DNA of 64,000 bases, taken from positions 2,976,001-3,040,000 of the forward strand of contig JAUDYN010000008.1 of the NCBI GenBank assembly GCA_030407005.1, read 5' to 3'. Under the pieces are notes generated by a model. It searched no databases and was not told where the DNA came from. It saw only the letters and a list, made by a program, of their open reading frames with translations. The stretch is from Desarmillaria ectypa. Taxonomy: Eukaryota > Basidiomycota > Agaricomycetes > Agaricales > Physalacriaceae. The first letter of the stretch is position 1, and each line of letters begins with the position of its first letter. Below are positions 45,310 through 57,403 of the stretch, piece by piece. Position numbers and translations under genes: made by a program.

Positions 45310-46670
45310 TAACCTACAACCTACACTAACGCTTGCTCATTTTAGGAGATTTTTCACAGGCCTAAATGTATCCGTCATTCCACGAAACGAACGGAATCTT
45401 GATCCAAGTGGTACCGTGCCGTGTAACGATGATGATGATGATAACCCAGTCCGGTGCTACTCTGTTGACATTTTAATTTGATCATGCCTGGATTGTGCCT
45501 GACCGTGCTACGTACCACGAGCACAGCCGTATTCTAAGTGGATCTCACCTGTTCTTATGGCCGATTCCTCGATTTGGTGCTGCGGGAGGAGTAGGAACGG
45601 ATGGTCGCCCAGCTGTGGTCTGAAGTTGTTGACACCTGGGCCCACCTTTTTGCTTTGATGCGCATCATCACCCCACATAATCACACTGATCGTGATTTAT
45701 TGCTGCCCGTTAGGAAAGAACACGTGGTGTCAGATTGATATGAGTATGAGTGACGCGTCTGGTGGGGAAATTTTGGTCCAAATCATGGGAACATCCAATG
45801 ACTTCGAAAGTGGAACCTCGTGTTATAGGCACGATCAAGTAACTGGGTAGATGTACGCACTGGGTTTTTTTTCCACACGTGACTATAGCTATCACGGGGA
45901 TTAAGAGTATAACAGGAAAAAATGGAGGTAGCTAGAAGGCCACAGCGCCTTTATTGTCGAGCCATGGTAGTGGTTTGAGGGTAGATTGATTATGAAATTG
46001 CTTTCCGCTTTGGCAGGGCGTGCCTGTGGTACAGTCCGTGTCTATCACGAGAGTAGCCCTGTCAACGAATATTGCATTTTTTATACTGTAACAGGCTTTG
46101 AATTTGGAGCTATTGTCATGGCCATGAGAGCCCAGTTTAAATGTTGCATACACATATAAGCCTGCGCTGCTATGTAAATATGACATTACTTCCCTAGTCC
46201 TCCCCTAAATTTTTTCAGCTTCTATTTGGCGACAGAACTGTCTATTTAAACTGCTTCAGCAATATCTTCTTGCATCACACTGCTATTCTCCTCCAATGAG
46301 GTTCACGTCATCTCATGCCGCTCGCTATTATCTACATACAATCTCGGAACATCGTCACAGTTAGTCACCCGTCTCCTGTAGTGCTTTCTTCTCAAACAAA
46401 GTGTATGCGCGGCTAGCTTTCACTGAAGGTTCCACCTCCCGTGTCTCTTAATATGGTAATACCATCTCGTGATTGGATAGTAATCTTCAGTAGATCCCCC
46501 CCCCCCCACACACACAAAATGGACATCCACAAGCTAGAGATGCTCCCTTATATTGGCCTGATTTATTGTCCAAAGCACGGAAGTGCTGTATCTCAGTGAG
46601 CTAGATGTTCATATTCTGAGGATGATTCACGATGAACATTCGAGTAGTAATCAGATTAATGCACATACTG
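45310..46670. other. No supported gene; duplicate segment and C/CA tract
   Basis: Includes the partner of the 39.8-40.0 kb duplicate segment (about 45,860-46,020), a gatgatgatgat run near 45,428 and a poly-C/CA tract at 46,498-46,518. Minus frames such as 45932-46186 have no recognised family. Confidence 0.4.
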
Positions 46671-46679
46671 TTTGCGCGC

Positions 46680-48607
46680 TGGAACCTTCGGAGCTATGAG
46701 GTAGGTTCTGGACGACGGCAGGAAGTGAATTTCCTCCCCACTCTCCATTGGACGAGCGAGATTCAAGATGTTTCCATCAGTAATTGAACCTATGGAAGGT
46801 CAGCTTAGGTAAAAAGCTGAAAAAATGATGTGCATAGCAAGCAAAGAGTTGGCGTAGACTGAATCACTACTTTAGTCAGGGTAAGGAGAGATACCGACGT
46901 TTTGGTAGCACGAAATCGATAGCCAGTAAAATCAACGTCTTCGGTCACACAATGCAATGTGTGCATTGTTGAGGTTCCAGAATATAGTTCAATCGCAAGA
47001 AGGACTTACCGAGATGAGTGTGAGCAGTGAGCATGACTATCGATGGTTGGTCAAATCACGTGCATGCAAACCCATAGACGTCTTCACCCTGTAGCCATCC
47101 CCGACACGACAACGAGTCGCATCAGCCCAAAAATGAAGAATGCAGTCCTAGAAAGAGGACATTACTTTAGGAAATTGGATAATGAAGCAACGAACGCTGA
47201 GAAATTCGTAGCTGCTCTGCTCTTGTGAGGGTAATAACTCATTATGAGAGCTATCACAAAGTTTGCAGCGACGATCGTATCATAAAGGATATAAATCGCT
47301 GTCTAAATAGCATAGTTCGGGAAGTATCTACGGCTAGGATAGACGTTGCGTAATTTGATATTGGAAATTTTACGGAAAGAAGGTGTTATTAATGACAAAG
47401 GATAATGGTAAGGTCTCAGTCGGCACAGCGAGAGCAGAAACGACTGAAGTGCGGGAAACTACGGTACGCCTTATATACGTAATCGAAGATGTGAAGAGTA
47501 AAAGTAGTCCAAGAAAGGAATGTGATATGGAAAGTAAAGGACTTTGTAATGCACGGATCTCCTTCAACAGTTATGCAACTATAGAGAATGGTCTCATGTA
47601 GCACGTCCAGCTACAAATGCTGTGCTTACATATTATAGACCTTGACTTCAGCGATCTTGTCAGTGGTGCCAGAACAAGAAAGGAATGCCTTACATATTCT
47701 GGCACCTGAACGAGATAGGTGCGTGATCATCAGAAATAAGAAGTGGGACTACGTTACCGAGCGAAGCTGCCTCGAACAAAAACTATTTCATACTGAGCGG
47801 GAGGCATTCACCGAGTCAAGCGTTCTTACTACGAACTACAGGAAAACCTTATGGAAATGTTGTCCGACTATGAATAAGGTTAGCTTGAACCACGATTATC
47901 CAAGCAACACGTACGTTTCCGCAGCCGGATGACATACAACCTAACCATGATAGTGATAAGAGCTCGGAGTCTGGACTTGGCACGATTGTTCCTACCCTGG
48001 AACGTATATGACGATGTATATCTGGGAGAGACGGCGTTGAAACTAACGAAGAATATGGCAAGATTGAAGTCCTACATTTACACTAAGCCGCGCCCAAACT
48101 GATGTCAGGTAGCTTCCATGATGGTTGGAACTACAGGAGAATAACTTTGAAGCTTCTTCCGAGCCAGCATGTTTTCAGCTTTGCTAACTATGATCTGGGA
48201 ACACACGACCACATGTCATATGCGAGGACATTAGCCAAGTCTCAGAACATGTCAATCAGATAGACGTATAGATTGTGGGTGGTCAAAGGGACGGTAAGGG
48301 CATCGAGGATCCTGGAAAAGGAAAATAAAACTTGTGAATTACTTGGAAGCAAGAAATATAGACAGGTCTAAACGGACCAAAGGAGTCCTACCTATCTCAT
48401 ACTTCAACGTAAGGAATATCGGTAAACCCACCAATCGTTAGGGTACTTCTTGTAAATTTGTTATTCAGAATAAACTACTAAATCAATCAATGAGCATCCA
48501 TTTTTGCGAGTAAGAAAAGTCACCTATATAGCGGTGATGGTCGCTCCGACGTAAAGAGGACCGCACCGAGAGTCTTCCCAAGACTAGCTATCAAGGTTGT
48601 GAGGACA
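46680..48607 (-). pseudogene. DUF6534-like membrane protein, copy 4 (decayed)
   Basis: Exon pieces in order on the minus strand: ATG at 48605-48607 followed at once by stops, then LGKTLGAVL...YVGATITAI with a frameshift. YKKYPNDWWVYRYS lies at about 48,450-48,410, then ILDALTVPLTTHNLYVYLIDMF followed by TGA. The C-terminal VYANSLLAM lies near 46,850. FNY is then followed by a stop, with a tail resembling copy 1 (HSSEGSSAQTV). The order and spacing equal those of copy 1, so the two are close paralogues, but stops and shifts make this copy a pseudogene. Confidence 0.75.
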
Positions 48608-48619
48608 TGTCAGGTCTCA

Positions 48620-50780
48620 GGGAAGGTATAGAGACAGTTCAAAAATGTTCGTTCGACCTTATAGGTAGACAGCAAGAATCAAAACGGCCTCAACAGCCAG
48701 GGTGAAATGATCAACTTACTCAATGACGACGGTCCTACATAACTTAGCATTGAGCTGTGTAAGCTTGGCAGTGGTTCTCAGAAGTAGGTTTGTAGAGTGA
48801 GAAAGGGGGGTAGCTTCGCTTATGTATTTCCACCTTGATGTGATGATGTAGGCCGTGCGAGAATACCGTAATACGTATGGATCGAGGGAGTAGACTTTGA
48901 TAGTCATGGGAAGGAATCAGTTGGCTCACAGAAGTTGACACAGTCACACACGTCGACATGCTCATTCGACTTTTTTCAGTAGCAGTGAATCGTGCTGACA
49001 TGATCTCGTGTTGGTGCCACGGGGAGAGCCTGAGCAAAGATTAAGTGAAAGCGTAAATAGCGTAATAATATAGGTGGATAGTATTGGATACCCAATGTCT
49101 GTGTATTCATTTGGTGGTGGTTGACTTAGGGTTCCCCAGTAACCGGCATCCTTACCCCCTCACCATTCTCGTGTGCGTAAGGTTAGGGTCACTATCTTGA
49201 CCAAATTTGGTGGTGGCCGTGCCGATACTGTTTTTCTGAGGCACCAGAAGCTCCCGCCAAACTTTGTCCGACAAATTCTACAAAATGTTCCGGTCCGAAG
49301 CTGCCGGTTATTTTTTTTAAAAAAATACCGATTTTTGTTGACTTTGCTCTACGGAAGGATTGGGTGAGGATCGAGTGAATTTCTTATAGTTTTTGTCGCA
49401 AATTTCATCGCATGCAGTGCCAACACACTCTTTAGAAAGCCTCTCCATAGCTCGCCACGCACGGCCACCGCCCAAAATGTGCTAACTTTGGACAAAAATA
49501 TTGCATTTTTCAGCCGTCAAATAGGTTAAAATCCGGACAAAGTTTAGTGGAAGCTTCTGGAGTCTTCTTTCTGCTTGCCTCCCGCATCCTATGAGCCACA
49601 AAGGTGAACTGATCGTGGTTTGTCTGGTAGCTGGTGAGGGAAGGGTTCGTATTGTAGCGTGTCCTATAATCTCTCGCGCCGTCAACCATGTATCCTATCC
49701 TCTTGCTGAGCACCTCAGTGCTCTGATTCACTCTGATTTTGACTGGCATTTAGGATTTTTAAATCGTTGCTCCCTTCACATGTGCTGCTTATTCCTGGCT
49801 AAAAAAAAGTGAATTTTGCCGCAGAAAGCTGTTCCATTTTCAATCGGCACTTGTAGGGTTCGTTTAAGCAGATCTTCAGTCTTAGCGATTCGTAGAAATA
49901 TTCAGATATCTGTGGAGCATTGCATGCGTATAAAAAGCAAGTAATTCTCCCCACCGAAGCACTATCGGTCTCTGATGTGAGTCGTCGACCAAACCTGCCA
50001 TGATGCCTAATATAGAATTGGTACGTCGTTCGGTTACGGTATCTGGTTCAATTCTTTGTTTTTGACGATAAAGGCCATGTATGCGAAGCACCACAGTCGA
50101 AGATTGAATCACTCGAATGCCAATGAGATGTAATTACTGTCGTCTGCTCACCGAAAACATGTCTGCGAATAACTTGGAGGTCTCGGTCTGCTAGCTTGCC
50201 ATGAGGGCTGGTGCAATCGCTAGTAGAATCAACCAACCTTTCGGGGACCACAAGCCTGGTTCCGATGGATATTGCTGTGTTCCCACATACTTCTTTCTGG
50301 GCACCTATTTTTAATTTTCCCTTACCCAACGGTTCTTTCCTTGGGTCATCTTCATCCGCATGCATCGGGCCCGGCTACGGTAGGTGTCATGTGCATCATA
50401 TTTACCGGTGAGTTGTCAATCAGTTCTTGATACGGGATCAGTCACTTGAAAGCAGGTCAAGGGACGCGTCAACGTTATCGTGTGTCTGGAATGCATATGA
50501 GGCGCGATACTGTATCGATCCCTAATAATTTGTGCCGTGGTCTTATACTAATCAACCAGTACTTTCCAATTAACTTCATATGAGGTCACAAACTAGCGTT
50601 TCCGAACGGCAAAGGACCAGGCATAAATGCCACTCTGCCGGGTGCGAGTTACGCATCAGCTGTAATCAAAAATAGCATCGGGGCCTTTTCTGGATGAAAT
50701 CACCTGCACGACGCGCGAGGATATGGAATTATATAATGGGTCTGTGACTACGGATTTGCCTTGCCCTTCTCTTATCCCTT
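48620..50780. other. Intergenic; contains inverted-repeat element
   Basis: No gene is supported on either strand. Short frames at 49510-49812 and 50048-50411 overlap each other and have no family signature. The inverted-repeat element at 49,205-49,565 is listed separately. Confidence 0.4.
49205..49565. repeat. MITE-like element with two interleaved inverted repeats
   Basis: ccagaagctcccgccaaactttgtccg (near 49,242) pairs with cggacaaagtttagtggaagcttctgg (near 49,534) as imperfect inverted repeats. A second pair, ggtggtggccgtgc (near 49,209) and gcacggccaccgcc (near 49,460), interleaves with the first. The interior is rich in T/A runs (tttttttaaaaaaa at 49,311-49,326). No coding. It looks like a small non-autonomous element or a composite of two. 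Confidence 0.55.
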
Positions 50781-50788
50781 CCATTACT

Positions 50789-52704
50789 ATGGATTCGGCG
50801 GTGGTTGCAGTCCCGTCGCTGGGAACAACAATTGGTGCTGCGTATGTCGGCGCCATGCTCTCATCATTGTATGTCGACCCTTGGCAGATTTTGTGATCCA
50901 TTGATTCTCACCTATCATTTTGACCAGGCTATTTGGTATCACAGTACTGCAGGTCTTTATCTACTACAAAGACTACCCGAATGATTGGCGGCTTTATCGC
51001 TATTCTGTATGTACGCCGTGCTCGTACTGCTCACCTCGATTCATGATTACTTTTCGCAGGTTGGCATAATCTGGTGTGTGTGTTCAGGAGCGACCGGTGA
51101 CACATTCAAATTAATGTATTTAAGGGTTCTCGATGCGTTCCACCTCAGTCTCACCATACATGCTATATATCACTATACGGTGGATTCTTTCGGCGATTAT
51201 GTTGCGCTGGGGAACGTTATATGGTCCGTTCTTGTCTTGATTTTTAGTTCCACTGCTCCTCATATATACTCTTTATTTCCAGGAGCTACAAAGTACACAA
51301 GTCTTCTTGATAGATTCTTTGCTTGACTTTGATATTCGTTCATCACCAGCTTCAGATTCTAATCAACGTCAGTTCGAATCATTCTTCAGTCATCCTTCAT
51401 TCACGCAACAACAGGTCATTATCATTTTATTCGTTCAGAGGTACTACCTCTGCTGCCCTCTACCACTTTCCCAGCTCACTTCGTCTGCCATAGTCTATAC
51501 GCAGTGCGGCTATGGAAGTGTATGTGATTCCCATTACCTTGGCACATTTGTATTGACTCCACCCGCGCAGTCGGGCGCCATTTCCATCGGTTCCTTCCTT
51601 GGACTTCCGTAAGTCGGCTCTCCTCCCAGTGAACTGCGGCCTTTTCTGATCCAGCTGATCCCTCTGTAGATATTCGTGGTCGCATGCGGATTCGGTGGGT
51701 GCACATTCTCAGCAACTCAATAAAACTTCTAATGTATTGTTATTTCCTTCTTCAGCAGTGGGAATATGTGAGTACGCCCTTCTTATAGACACCGAACAAT
51801 ATGCTAAGGGGCGCATCCAGTGCTCGTTTACAAAACGTTCGTGTACCAGCCCTCTTACTTCCCTTCGGAGCCTTATGTAATCGTCGGCAGATACTCAATC
51901 ACAACGTTCGCCGGTTTGGCCTCAATGAAAGTAAGCCCTATCCCTATTTTACACCATTTTCCACCCAAAATAACTCGCTTAACATCAGTGGACCGTCGAT
52001 GGTGCATTCGCCACATCGACCGGGATAGATTTCTTCATCTCCTTTGCAATGTGTTATTACCTTCACAAGAGCCGCTCAATGTCGGATTTTTCAAGGTCAC
52101 AGGACCATCTCATAAGTGTCTGAGCTGGGCTAACGCTTAGAATTCGATAGTACCAACTCACGATTGCTAGCATTGATGTGGTTTGTTCTGATATCGGGCT
52201 TGGCGACTAGGTAAGGACTTGATTGGTTACTCGGTATTTCACTCTTACTAACATCTTTGATGGCAGCGCGTGTTCAACAGTTGCACTCGTCACCGTAAGC
52301 CTTCAGACCCCGTTTTCAAGCGTGGGCCTCATTTCCTATTCAGTTCATTGTCCTCCCTAATACCCTCGTCTTTCTCGGAGTCGAGTTTCTCCTTACAAAG
52401 CGTACGTTGGTCGTCATCAAGGGATAAATCAGTCATCTTACACTGATTCAGTTTACGTTAACTCTCTGTTATCGATGTGAGTTACCATCATCTCTGCTGC
52501 ATACGACTGACTCAAATAGCTACTAGGCTGAACGCTCGAAAACGGATCCAAGGTATAAACACAGGAAGTAGTGCTGCATTGTCAGAACCCACATCTTTCT
52601 CTAATATTATACGCCTCACACCCACCGCCGGCGGTGGAAGTGTGGGAGATGTAAAGGTCCGGGTATATTTTTGGGATGAGCTATTTTTCTCAAAACTATA
52701 CTAG
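50789..52704 (+). CDS. DUF6534-like seven-helix membrane protein, copy 5 (apparently intact)
   Basis: Integral membrane protein with about a dozen exons that splice into one frame. ATG is at 50789. Order: MDSAVVAVPSLGTTIGAAYV (helix 1), QVFIYYKDYPNDWRLYRYS, W-VLDAFHLSLTIHAIYHYT (helix 2), a short WSYK exon, IIILFVQS (helix 3), LYAVRLWK. Then RHFHRFLPW, IFVVACGFAVGILLVYKTF (helix 4), WTVDGAFATSTGIDFFISF (helix 5), CYYLHKSRS, LLALMWFVLISGLATSACS (helix 6), VLPNTLVFLGVEFLLTKLYV (helix 7) and NSLLSMLNARKRI. A glycine-rich cytosolic tail ends in the TAG stop at 52702-52704. First exons are 50789-50868, 50928-51006, 51060-51073, 51125-51223 and 51283-51292, so two are micro-exons. The family is abundant in agaricomycetes; its function is unknown. 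This is the only full-length member of the cluster. Confidence 0.85.
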
Positions 52705-53560
52705 TACGATGGGCTCAACATACCTCTTTCCGAGATCCGAAATAGTGCACCTTCGCAAAACAATGAGGACTGTGTTCAAATCGTTGAGGATAAGCGGTCG
52801 AGAGTAGAGTTTACTATGGTATAAGGAGGAGGGTGGATGTACGGTAATAGGGTAGAAGAGTGATTCATACGATGGATAGCTTACCACGAATTTATACAGA
52901 AAATCCGATGACCGGACCACAAATCAACCATAATGCTGTTGCTTAGATCGGCCTGGTTTTATCCAAATTTTCGGTTACATTTCACTGAGAACAGGAAGTA
53001 GACAAACGGATATCCAGGACTGGTATTTCATTCTGACTTGTAACGAAGTCAACAGACCTGCGTGATGATGTGTGTGCGATGTATTCATGCTACATTCGAC
53101 AACCCCAACCCTGCTACCGTGGAACCACGGCCAGCCTTTTCCGCGACTCCAAGTGGGCGCCCAGCAGACTAAACATATTCAAATGGAACACAGGTAGGGA
53201 CCTCAAAATAAGAATACAAATGCAGGCGCTGGGTGTATGCATCCATTCACCGGCATCAACCCACGACACCGCCTCCGTTGCGTCTATGGAACCGTATTTC
53301 ATTATTCATCCGAAATCACAGGTAAATTAAAAGATTCAACAAATTAAATCTGCGTCAACATCCGCGACTGTATTCGTTTTATGGTCGGAGCGACCTGTCC
53401 CCGCTGCTATCGGATTATAATGCGATATTTTTCAGCCTCCTTCATCGAAGATCGATGGACCACAGATAACCGCTCCCCATGACCTCGATATAAGTGCTTC
53501 TGAAGGTCATTCCTTAGAAGTGTGTATACAGCACCGGAGCTTGCGTCTCAGTGTTGAGAT
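52705..53560. other. Intergenic, no supported gene
   Basis: Small overlapping frames only (plus 53070-53330, minus 53114-53302). Nothing recognised. Confidence 0.4.
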
Positions 53561-53564
53561 CCGA

Positions 53565-53803
53565 ACATCAAGAACTGGGATGTGGTGCCGCTGACACCGA
53601 GTAATTTGATGAATTTGGCGCTAGTACTTGGTGCTATGCGATGGTTCTATCTACCCATTTATAAGCTTCACCTGCTTCCCAGAGCTTCACCTGCACCTTC
53701 CTTGCAACCCACAATGTCTTCGAAGCCATCAATAGCGATTCCTTCCGTTAGGGAGACTTTCGGGGCTTGCTACCCCGGTTCTGTCATAGACACTGTTTAC
53801 TAA
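53565..53803 (+). pseudogene. DUF6534-like copy 6: promoter and first-exon fragment, right arm of inverted duplication
   Basis: ATG at 53714 gives MSSKPSIAIPSVRETFGA, nearly identical to copy 2, then CYPGSVIDTVY and a stop. Upstream sequence including the TATA-like tttataag matches the copy 2 promoter in inverted orientation. No later exon follows, so it is a truncated duplicate. Confidence 0.75.
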
Positions 53804-53814
53804 GCTAGAAGTAC

Positions 53815-54312
53815 TGAGAAACATGATGTGGGCTTGGACGCACCCTAACGCAACTGAACGCACCCATAACAAATGTGTCATAGCGACTTGTGTTATTGTG
53901 TTCTGTTTTGAATGCATGCTTGAAGTCTTGCAAGGTGCTTGGTCTAAATTCATTTGATATGCGAGATGCATATTAACGATTTATTTTGTCTTACAGCATG
54001 ACACAGAGCATTCTCTACGGTACGCTACCAGCATTGATTTTATATATATTGTGAGTTACAGTAAGTTACAATACAGAGACATGATCCCAGCCGGCCAGTG
54101 AAGCCTTTGTGGGAGGGTAAGTTCAATAACATTCTAGCCTAAAATGCACTAGGCCACACAAAAACGCACCACAATGCATATTACCCAAACGCACACAAAA
54201 GCAAGGAAACGCATGACATAATCGCGAAATTCTCCTGGCCCATATGAGCGGGGAGGAAAATGAGTTAATATTTGGTGTTGCAACGGTAATCCATCTGGCT
54301 TTTATTCAATGC
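53815..54312. other. Intergenic with short aacgcac-type repeats
   Basis: The words acgcac/aacgcac recur near 53,845-53,870 and 54,165-54,215. No gene. Confidence 0.4.
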
Positions 54313-55708
54313 TCAGGGTAGGATAGGCTGCAGCTTTGGTTGCTTGGCCATCCTGGCGACAGCTAGCAGCATCCTATTATGAGTTGTTCCGTCTCCCTAG
54401 AATACATCAGAATGGTTCCATCTCATCACGAAGACGCAAAAACTTACAATCATCGATAATGGAAAACCAGGATTAAAGGGTACTACACTCTCAAAATATT
54501 GGATTTGATTCTCCGTCAGCCTGATATCCAGAGCCTGGATGTTCGCTTTGAGGTGTTCGACTTTTCTGCCTCCAATGATCGGGAAGACATACGGGGCCTT
54601 GTGCAAGACATAAGCGATAGCGACTAACGCAATCAATAGTCAGAAAATTTCTTGAAAGAAAATGACTAAACGCACCAGCAGTGATATTTCCCTGAGAGCC
54701 AACTTCCCCTGCGACGACCTCCAGTGCCTTCGAAACCTTCATTTCTGCCTCGTTCCTCTCCCAATCCGGACGGGACATCGTCCTCCCTTTCTCTCCTGTC
54801 TCTCTTCGCCTCTGTTCTTCCTCATCAGTCCTGAACCTCCCAGCAGCGAGTACATCCCATGGAGCGAGTGCCATACCAAACTCCCTCGCCATGGGGATGA
54901 TCTCCCGTTCAAAGGACCGTTCCATGACATTCCACCGGCCCTGGTACACAACGAATGGCGTCTTGCTGTGGTCTAAGGCGTACTGGTTCGCTTGAGCCAC
55001 TACCCAAGCAGGCGCGTCTGATATTCCGAGGTACAGGACCTTGCGAAGCGAGACCAGGTAGTGGAGGTTATCCATTACTTCACGGACGGACGTATCCCAG
55101 TCCCACCAGTGCAGGTATAGTATATCAATATAGTTTGTGCGAAGCTTCTTGAGGCTCGCTTCGACACTGAGGTATAAAGACTTGGAGCTGTTCCCGACGT
55201 AATTGACTTTCTGCACAATAGAGGTGTCGCCACGTTTGTAGTTTCCAGTATACTGTGTTCTATGAGGGAAAAGGTCGTGAGGAGGTGAAAGGAATGGACC
55301 TTTGTTGCTATTACAAGCTGATCCCGGATTCCTCGCTGTTCAGCCCATTCCCCGATGAATTCTTCAGAAGACCCATCCTGACTGACAGAAGTACTATGAT
55401 TGGTAGGATATAATTCACGGGATACGACGTACTAGCCATTAGCCGTATCAATAAAATTACCACCCATATCGAAATACGCATCTAATAGCTTGAAGCTGGA
55501 CTCTTTGTTCATCGAACCCATCCCCAGTCCTTCCTATCAGAGCTGTGAAGCCAAAACCAGCATTTCACGAAAGAAAACGCACCCATTTGTCACCGACGCT
55601 CATCGCACCAAGCGTGATGGGGGATACCCTTATGCCAGCTTGGGCGGAAAGTACGCGATAGACACCCAGCTTTGTCGGCGGGTCACTGGCAGGTACGTGG
55701 AGAGACAT
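54313..55708 (-). CDS. Aldo-keto reductase, aryl-alcohol dehydrogenase (AAD) type
   Basis: NADPH-dependent oxidoreductase-like protein that in this family reduces aryl aldehydes. The start ATG is at 55706-55708 ([20 protein letters not shown]). Exons join as [58 protein letters not shown]. Then a long exon holds [47 protein letters not shown] and [15 protein letters not shown]. It continues with [52 protein letters not shown], with the stop at 54313-54315. The AKR tetrad is present (Asp and Tyr in DTANGY, Lys in ATKY, His in LHWWD). All introns have GT-AG ends and keep the frame. Length and architecture match the family, so it is probably functional, likely cytosolic; the natural substrate is unknown. 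Confidence 0.92.
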
Positions 55709-57403
55709 ATCCTGTGGGTCCTGTGGTGCGATATCCACTTCTTAAGGTATCGATTCCTTGCTGTAGTCATAACCTTGACTAATCGCTCCCACTGCAGCCA
55801 CCCATGACCAAGGCTGATTCATCTACGGCATCAGCCTAAACTTATGCCTGCTTCTATTCGCCCACTGAGTGCAGAATCTTATCAGATATCTTTGACAAGG
55901 CATTGCTACTTACCTCGTATATGTCGTGTCATTGCATCCAACTACCTTGTGCCAATATGATCTGAACACTGCTGACGAATATAAGAGAGTCATATGGACT
56001 AGAAAGATATATCGGAGTGATTTGACGCAACGATCTCACTACAGCCAACGATCAATCGTAGCATGTGCCTCTTCACAGGACCAAATTCTAGATAAAGAGA
56101 TTGTTTGACCAAACGTGGACTGACTTCGAAGCCTGTATGGTGTGAGAAAAAAGCATAAAATAAAATAAAATACGGTCGTGAGCGTACAAAACAGCAAGGC
56201 CGCTGTAGATGACATGATGCTACAACTCTGTGCAGATGGAGTGAGTATCCGCCAATTGAGAGGACCATCAAATATAACTTGCCTATGACGATATAAAAGT
56301 TGCCTCAGAGGGAAAGATTATCTTTGGGGCTTAGCATAGTCGGATATTGCAATTGCCCTCGGATGATCCTCAAGGCTCAAGCTCTCAAGGCTCATCTAAG
56401 CGCTCAGATAACAATAGCAGAATTTTTATGACTGTTCCGTCAACAAGATTGGAGAAACCTAGTCCGCCTGTGAAAAATTAGCATCGAAAATTCGATTCAA
56501 AAGCGACATACCCTTCCCACGTCAGGAAAAGCCCTCACTCAACATTAGCCTTAAGCAGCAGTGTCAGGTATCATGAGAAGGTCACAGGATCATCAAAATC
56601 TCCGAAAGTCCAAGAGGCCGAATGGCTAATGACATGACCATTGCGAAGTTTTTTTCGGGCTGATTCAGGTTGATTCGGGCCGGGTTTGGAATGCATTTTT
56701 TTTAATTCACGTGACTGATGGCAGCCGGTCCGGTCCAATACTGTTGAGACGCGCCACGGAAGAACTCATTGTCCGCATACATCATGTTCTGATATCTGGG
56801 TGCCTTTCTTCTACCCAATATTTTATGGTTTTACATTACAACATCACACATTTTCCCACAGAGTTTTCTTAGCATGGAGCATTCTGTTTCACTACATATT
56901 TGTTCGACCCCAAGTGCGCAACGTGCTACATTATCTTCGTAACGAGAACTAGCTGGCAATTCCAAGAGCCATTTTTCATACTACTCTACTGACCATACAC
57001 GAAAATTGCTGATGACACAAAGGATCGGTTTGCTATGTCGGTATGTACAGCCTTTGAAGTATAATAGGAGGATTGAAGACATTATAGGTACGCATGCCGA
57101 ACTATTGATCCCGAGGGTTAAGTGATGATTTCCTCCGATCCTTCTAGCTTATTTACTCTATATCTTTGGAGCCTGATATACCTATCTCACTCCCACCACC
57201 GCAGCATTGCATAAGCACTTCAATAATAATTGCTAAAACGACCAGGTAGTTACAAGAAAGCATAATGCTAGAACGGTCAGAGTAATATGCATGGGAACAA
57301 AATAACTTTGTCCATGTGCGTTCGAAGGTGTATCACAAGGTATGACTATGAGATTCTATAAAACCTGTACAATGTGAACCTGTTTCTTTTCTCGCCAGAG
57401 AAA
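55709..57403. other. Intergenic region, no supported gene
   Basis: Short frames only, for example minus 55999-56271 and plus 55926-56108. A gattcaggttgattcgggcc near-duplication lies near 56,660 and a T run follows. The last 100 bases probably hold the promoter of the gene at 57404. Confidence 0.4.

Noticed and set aside
54662..55152. Plus-strand frames over the aldo-keto reductase
   Set aside because: Shadow frames of the minus-strand AKR exon, which has all family motifs.
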